Source: Ophioderma brevispina (Eukaryota > Echinodermata > Ophiuroidea > Amphilepidida > Ophiodermatidae). From it: a DNA stretch of 64,000 bases. Shown here piece by piece: positions 59,118 through 64,000 of the stretch. The stretch is taken from contig JAMKCH010035058.1 of the NCBI GenBank assembly GCA_023653785.1, positions 50,140 through 114,139 on the forward strand, read 5' to 3'. Made by a program: the position numbers and the translations under genes. The notes under the pieces were generated by a model. It did no database searches. It was not told the origin of the DNA and was given only the letters and a program-made list of their open reading frames with translations. The stretch's first letter is position 1; each line of letters begins with the position of its first letter.

Positions 59118-59640
59118 AGACTATATATGAACATAGTAATAAAACTAAAATTGACATTAATATACAAATTGATGATACTCCAATCCTCCAAGTTGACCAA
59201 AACAACTTCCTTGCACTGCTGATTGACTCTAATATTTCCTGGAATTCGCAAACACAGCAATAAGTTAACAACTCCAGTCTTGAATCTGTCTTTCTTCTTA
59301 AAAAAAACGCCATCCGTATTTGTACTAATTCCCTCTGGCTTGCCCACACTTATCCCATTTTAAATCTTATTTTCTACTCTTTAAAGTGCGGGACATCCAA
59401 CAACTATTAACTTCAACTTGCCTCTTTTATGTACCAGTATCAACATCATTTTCTTCCACCGGATCTTACCTCTGAAGATTTCTTAAACGTTGACACTCCT
59501 TCCCACAACTATGATACCAGGCATGCTGATGATCCTCACCTACCAACACTGCCAGCAATTATCGCCAAATTTCAAGTCCCTCAGTTTTAGATGCAACCGT
59601 CCTCTGAACTTTAAAAAGCCTCTTGTCAAGCTGTATGATG
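59118..59640 (+). pseudogene. LINE ORF2 C-terminal part
   Basis: The plus strand reads DDTPILQVDQNNFLALLIDS then NISWNSQ, the 'I...V..fkFLGv.iD..LsW..Hi' block after the RT palm. After a stop and frame change come LLKKNAIRICTNSLWLAHT ('LQkkaiRii......aHt'), LASFMYQYQHHFLPP, SHNYDTRHADD and, near the end, FKKPLVKLYDDV. The order matches the C-terminal half of CR1/Rex1-type non-LTR ORFs. The 'GP..WN.LP' block and several residues are lost and the frame is broken repeatedly. The T-rich sequence to about 59900 is probably its 3' UTR. Confidence 0.85.
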
Positions 59641-59909
59641 ACGTCTTCTTAACTTGTTTGTTTTTCTTCTCCTTTTCCCTTCTATGTATCTCCTCTTTTT
59701 AACTAATCATTTCATTCATTAAGTTTCATAAGTCGGACATCATGTTTGTCCTTAGTGTGTGCTGTCCTGTATATTTTGTCTCGTCTCTGCCACCTCTTTG
59801 TAGCGGGCACTGCGACCTCGCGTCTCGCGTTCAGTAGTGTCCTACTGCTTTGTCTTGTTTTTCTGTAATATTGCCACCTATATCTGTTCCTACTTTTGCA
59901 AAATAAGTT

Positions 59910-60090
59910 CTCATTTAACTATATGGGAATATCGGTATTTATTTTGATACCAATGGAAAGAAGAAACTCTAAAGTAACACGTGGAACCCAATATATCGGA
60001 TATTCAAAGAAAATCACAGGGGGTGGCACCCCCACCTTCGGGAGGTTTGCCACTAAAAAAAATGGCTCATGTAGACGAGGATCAATCTCC
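59910..60090 (-). repeat. Family G arm
   Basis: The complement matches 46190-46345 in order: 'gagccatt', a G/C tract with 'GGTGCCACC', 'gattttc', 'ttagagtttcttctttccattggta' and 'caaaataa.tac'. 60095-60530 is unassigned. Confidence 0.65.
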
Positions 60091-60533
60091 ATTTTTCTTT
60101 TTCTAAAAATAAGTTCCTCTGTTCTTTGGAATTCTGAGCAACTATTACCTCATATCCCTTACATCTCTGAAGTTCAAATATAATTTCGTCACTTACCTTA
60201 ATACAAAAGCACAAGTGATATTTTCTAGTCTCAATTTCCTGAGAACAAATTTGAACATTCTTGAATTTGCTGCTTGAATTTGCGCACAGGTAAACTATCT
60301 CATTGTTGTTGAACACCTTCCCCAAGTTACGTGTTCCTGTCACGAATGTTAAATATCTGCTTAACACTTTAGCAAATAAGAAGGAATTTCGCAATCATTT
60401 CTTTCATATATGTAGGACATGCCAAAACACGGTAAATCGCCTAATTTCTCACAGTTTATTTTTTTAAATGATTGTCATGAGCCCATTGCTAGAATATGGT
60501 AAAAGGGTTACAGTCATAATCATATTAGGTATT

Positions 60534-60775
60534 TTAACACTCAAGTGCCCAAGGAGGGGGGGAGGGGTTCCATAATACCCAACATTTGATTTTTTTTGCG
60601 ATTTCTCGGTTACGCAATCAAAATAAAAGGAGTTTTTTGCTAATTGTCTGATTTATGAATACGCTTCTCCTGATACTAAAAAAATTCAATCCGCCCACGG
60701 CTTCATTAGAATAATTAGGTTGGGTCCCTAGGACCCCCCCCCCCTTCGGCACTAACGGAAGTGAAAAAATCAAGA
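60534..60775. mobile_element. G-rich inverted-repeat MITE
   Basis: Left end AACACTCAAGTGCCCAAGGA followed by a G run. The complement of the right end is TTCCGTTAGTGCCGAAGG followed by a G run and GGTCCTAGGGACC, a perfect palindrome. AT-rich interior with no ORF. Same layout as 22183-22463. Confidence 0.6.
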
Positions 60776-61224
60776 TATTTTACTAATTAAAAAATTAAAC
60801 TAATCAAATCTTGGGATTTATTTGCTTAGATATATACCTTAGGAGGCAATTAAATAATAACCTTTTATATGCTGATAGCATCAATTTTAATTTTGTCATG
60901 ACGTGCTCTTAACTGTTTAAGTCTATGGGAAAACCAAGGTGATTTTGAAGTTTCTGAGAAAAATACAAGATGGTATAAATTTGGCTATATTTTGTAATTA
61001 TTATTTTAATTGGTTATTCTAGAGTAGATATAATGAACTATTTTGATTCAAACCTTATATTGGAGTTGCTGAGGATGGAAATGTGCGAACCACTCTTTTT
61101 CGGAGAGTGATAATTTCAATTGGCCATAGGTCATAGGTCAAAGTTTTCATTTTTATTGTGGGTATGTGGTTCTTACGTGACCCCCATTTACTTGTGTTAG
61201 TGTCATCATCGAACTCCCGTGGGA

Positions 61225-61285
61225 AAGTGGTTATCTGGGTTGGGTCCCTAGGAACCCCCACCCCTTTGGGCACTAACGGAACTTT
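61225..61285. repeat. G-rich element end, second copy
   Basis: 'ggttgggtccctaggaaccc' followed by a C-rich run and 'gggcactaacgga' is almost the same as 60718-60766. No matching left end was found. Similar G/C tracts follow at 61370-61400 and 61545-61585, and the intervening DNA has no gene. Confidence 0.6.
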
Positions 61286-61838
61286 TTTTTAAACTTGGCA
61301 AACTTATGTTCCATGTTATCTAGTAATCCTGCAAATTAAATATGCCCGTTTAAAACCTCGTCCGACCAAGGAGGGGGGTAGCACCCCCTACGACGGATTA
61401 TTCCCCCTCCCTGTCGCACAAAAACGCAAAACGAATAGACTAAGGCGTTTATGCAATTGTAAGTTAATCCATTGCGGGGCATTTTCCTGAAAAACAAGAT
61501 GGAGGGGTACCACCAACCTCAAGGGAGTCAGGGGTAACCCTCAAAGTCGAAGGGTGTGGGTGTGTTGTGGGGGGGGGGGTGATTGCCACCTTCCTATACT
61601 AACTGTGTAAAATGCCGAAAAGGGTATTTTTTGTTACATATGATGCTATGTAAGCAAATAATGCCAATATTTGTATTTTTTCTGTAATTGTTGGACGACG
61701 GGTAAACCACTCCGAGCGAAGAGCTGCTGAAATCGGCGTTCTTAAGTAAAAAAAACTCGGTTTAAATCAGAGGGTTAGATATCTACAGGGCGCCATATGA
61801 ATGCAAATATCATATGGGACCTAAATATCTGTTCTTTT

Positions 61839-61842
<4 letters not shown>

Positions 61843-61879
<37 letters not shown>
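61843..61879 (+). repeat. G(37) homopolymer
   Basis: An uninterrupted run of 37 G, the longest homopolymer in the window. The minus-strand polyproline ORF is its shadow. True length is uncertain because such runs sequence poorly. Confidence 0.9.
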
Positions 61880-62369
61880 CTACGACACAGCCGTCTAATA
61901 GTTGGGTAGAACCTGAACACGGGCAGGAGAGGGGGGCAGACAGTCAGGAGGGGGAAAGGGGCTAAACAATAGCACGCTAGGGGGTATGAAGCCGCGAGAA
62001 AAAAGTCTACACTGGTGGGCGGCATTGAAAGGGCCAGTTTCGAAAGGGAAGAGGTGACCCAAATGCACCAGGAATAAGATATTTGTAGTAAAAATAGAAA
62101 GATATAGTAATATCCGTTCCGTGGGGCGGTTTCAAGTCGGTCAGGTCAGGGTACCATATAATACATTGAAAATACAGCAACAGTCACTTTGAAGATCAGC
62201 GTGAAAGCCATGGTAAAGTAGTGGCAGGTATTAAAGCGCCACCAACAAATTAGAAGAGCCAGTTTGGCATTTTAACAAGTCAAATTTGATATTAATTCCT
62301 GCTGGTTTCAAAGTTTTTAAAACAGCCAATATGCATTTGTTCAGCAGTGTGTCGCTGGTTGTTCATACA

Positions 62370-62600
62370 TACATAAAAAATGTATATAGCGCTTTTCCAC
62401 AGTTCAAAGCGCTTTACAACAACAACAAAAATTACAGTGATTCAAACAGGTGAGTCTTAATTTGCTTTTTAAAAACTTGAAGTGTTAGTGTTGCCACGGG
62501 TGGTCCACACAGCGGTGATACAAACATCATTCCCAGAATAGCTGGAGCTGTTGAAATGAAAGGTGACTGGTTTGTTGGAAGCACCTGACCCAGTACGAAA
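62370..62600. repeat. Dispersed-repeat-like segment
   Basis: 'tatatagcgcttttccacag' with 'caaagcgctttacaa' is, from memory, a motif pair of widespread metazoan interspersed repeats. The following 150 bp keep a minus-strand open frame (NQSPFISTAPAILGMMFVSP) of unknown nature. 61880-62360 and 62610-63435 are otherwise unassigned. Confidence 0.4.
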
Positions 62601-63439
62601 GAAGTCGTTAAATATTCATTTGACTGCATTGTACAAGTCTGTTTATGGATTTAAATAAATTTGCCGATGGAAATGATTCTTGTTACATGTGTGGATGTGC
62701 TATAAGTCAGCCGATTGCTTGAATACTTAATTATGTTTACTTTTTTACCGCTTTCATTGTATTGGCTGAAAAAAAATCAAAATATTACGGGCGCGTTACA
62801 AACCGTAAAAAGATTCTAGGTCTTATTACCAAACTTCTTTTATCAACTTAGAATTCGTTGGCCTGAACAACGCGTGCATTACAAGAAACCCCACCAGCAC
62901 ATCTGTAATTGACTGACTGTTCATTTACGGGGATTTTCGGAATATACAAAATAAATTTACAAGAGACTACCACTCTTCGCAAGCAAGATTGTTCGCTAGA
63001 GGGTTTACGCAACTAGAATTTGTTAGTATGTAGATATTTAAGAATTGACCCAAGGTGATGATTTAAAAGTGAGACATTGTTTCAAATTGGGATTGATAAA
63101 CTTAAGTAGATTGTTCCATATTGTATTTCTCTGAACTCGGGTAAACACGTGAAATGCTTGTAAAGCTACACGTGTGAAATATAAGTAGCAGCAATTTCTG
63201 AGTACGATTTTAACACACGTTATACATTTTTTTTTGTACTTGGGCTCAGTTCTCTCAAAGGATATGACGAATTTAGAGATTTTTGTGTTTCAACAGTGAT
63301 ATACGAGGTGATTGGAAACATGAAAGTCATCATTGTTATTGTATTCGGAAAGTTTCAGCTATTTCCGGACAGCCTTTTATAAAAATCAAACAATTATTCA
63401 AGACAATATTATGTTCTTTTGTCGATCTATTTAATAAAT

Positions 63440-63610
63440 GTAATCACAATGAAATATGCTTCCTCATATTAACCCTCGTTTACCTAAGCCATTTTTGTAG
63501 CGATACACCGGAGGAGGGAGTCTGGTTATCGCCCTCCTGAATTGTCCTTATTAAACATCTGATTCTTCTAAATTTGGTACCACAGGATAGCTTAGACCAT
63601 GTTTGACCTA
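63440..63610 (+). repeat. Family G arm
   Basis: Shares 'cctaagccatttttgt', a G-rich/C-rich pair around GTGGTTATCGCC-like sequence, and 'ttggtaccacaggatagcttag' with 46190-46310. 63615-63855 is unassigned. Confidence 0.6.
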
Positions 63611-63859
63611 ATTTCAGCTGAAATGTGCAAGCATAAGATTAACAGGTCCTTATTTATCTATGTAGCTCGTGTGTGGATATGTTTAACCTAATTTATCAAA
63701 CTAAAATCCAAATATCTTTCATATTTGGCTCAAAAGGTACATAAAAATTAGTGAAGGAGCAGCGCCTTTGTTTGAAAACGGATATAGATTAAATTAAGGT
63801 GGACAAAAATACTGTACTTCGGATCAAATTAATACTTTAAAAACCGAATTATATATCTA

Positions 63860-64000
63860 TATTATTCACGCACACGGGGAGGTTATGTAATATATTACTT
63901 TCATAAGATATTGATATGACATGTAGGTGGTTCGAGGGAATATGACAGTTTTGATTTCATTTAATACAAATTGCTTTGGAACCGTCACTTTCTAATGTAA
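63860..64000 (-). repeat. Dispersed family I, copy 2, cut by window end
   Basis: Inverted relative to 58454-58610: 'cagttttgatttcatttaat' and 'acaaattgctttggaaccg' match the complement of that copy almost exactly. It runs off the end of the window. Confidence 0.75.

Overview
This window is non-coding nuclear DNA from an animal, AT-rich and full of repeats. Nothing in it looks prokaryotic: there are no long ORFs, operons or ribosome-binding sites. It carries tRNA-derived SINE pieces, decayed non-LTR retrotransposons, a Penelope-like GIY-YIG remnant, many small inverted-repeat DNA elements (MITEs), simple repeats, and an interstitial run of CCCTAA/TTAGGG telomere units. That mix fits a marine invertebrate genome (echinoderm, hemichordate, mollusc and similar), but the sequence alone does not fix the lineage. 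I recognise no intact host protein gene, tRNA, rRNA, snRNA or CRISPR array. Almost every short ORF is chance or lies inside a repeat.

Layout. 0-15 kb: a SINE at 1 kb, one inverted-repeat element (3.6-4.2 kb), microsatellites, copies of unclassified dispersed families, and a 230-245 bp satellite at 12.2-12.8 kb. 15-24 kb: a long-TIR mariner-type element (15.8-16.9 kb), G-rich inverted-repeat elements near 20 and 22 kb, a cluster of short palindromes at 22.8-23.6 kb with a hAT-type MITE in the middle of one of them, and a MITE with TTAA flanks at 23.7-24.0 kb. 24-32 kb is the most layered part: a 2.2 kb fold-back element with a 700 bp TA-flanked insertion in one arm, abutting a 474 bp element whose perfect 47 bp inverted ends enclose a LINE reverse-transcriptase fragment. 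Minus-strand Penelope, SINE and LINE remnants follow, then a long-TIR mariner-type element.

33-41 kb: a tandem duplication of about 0.9 kb containing TTTACTC/GAGTAAA fold-back DNA (34.2-35.9 kb), a 32 bp minisatellite whose first units are inverted (38.06-38.93 kb), and another GAGTAAA element split by a 300 bp hAT-type MITE with a perfect 8 bp target duplication. 41-53 kb: mostly unassigned DNA with further MITEs, G-tract inverted repeats at 46-47 kb, and two exon-like stretches at 49.0 and 52.7 kb, both unproven. 53-64 kb: a dispersed family with one intact and one interrupted copy, an inverted-repeat element carrying telomere repeats, a 444 bp long-TIR element, a minus-strand LINE 3' part (56.7-57.7 kb), a plus-strand LINE 3' part (59.1-59.6 kb), and more G-tract elements including a run of 37 G.

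The parts do not work together as a pathway. What can be read is insertion history: three hAT-type insertions with exact 8 bp duplications, and a TA insertion whose empty site survives in the opposite arm. I found no convincing new functional system. The least explained structure is the palindrome cluster at 22.8-23.6 kb.
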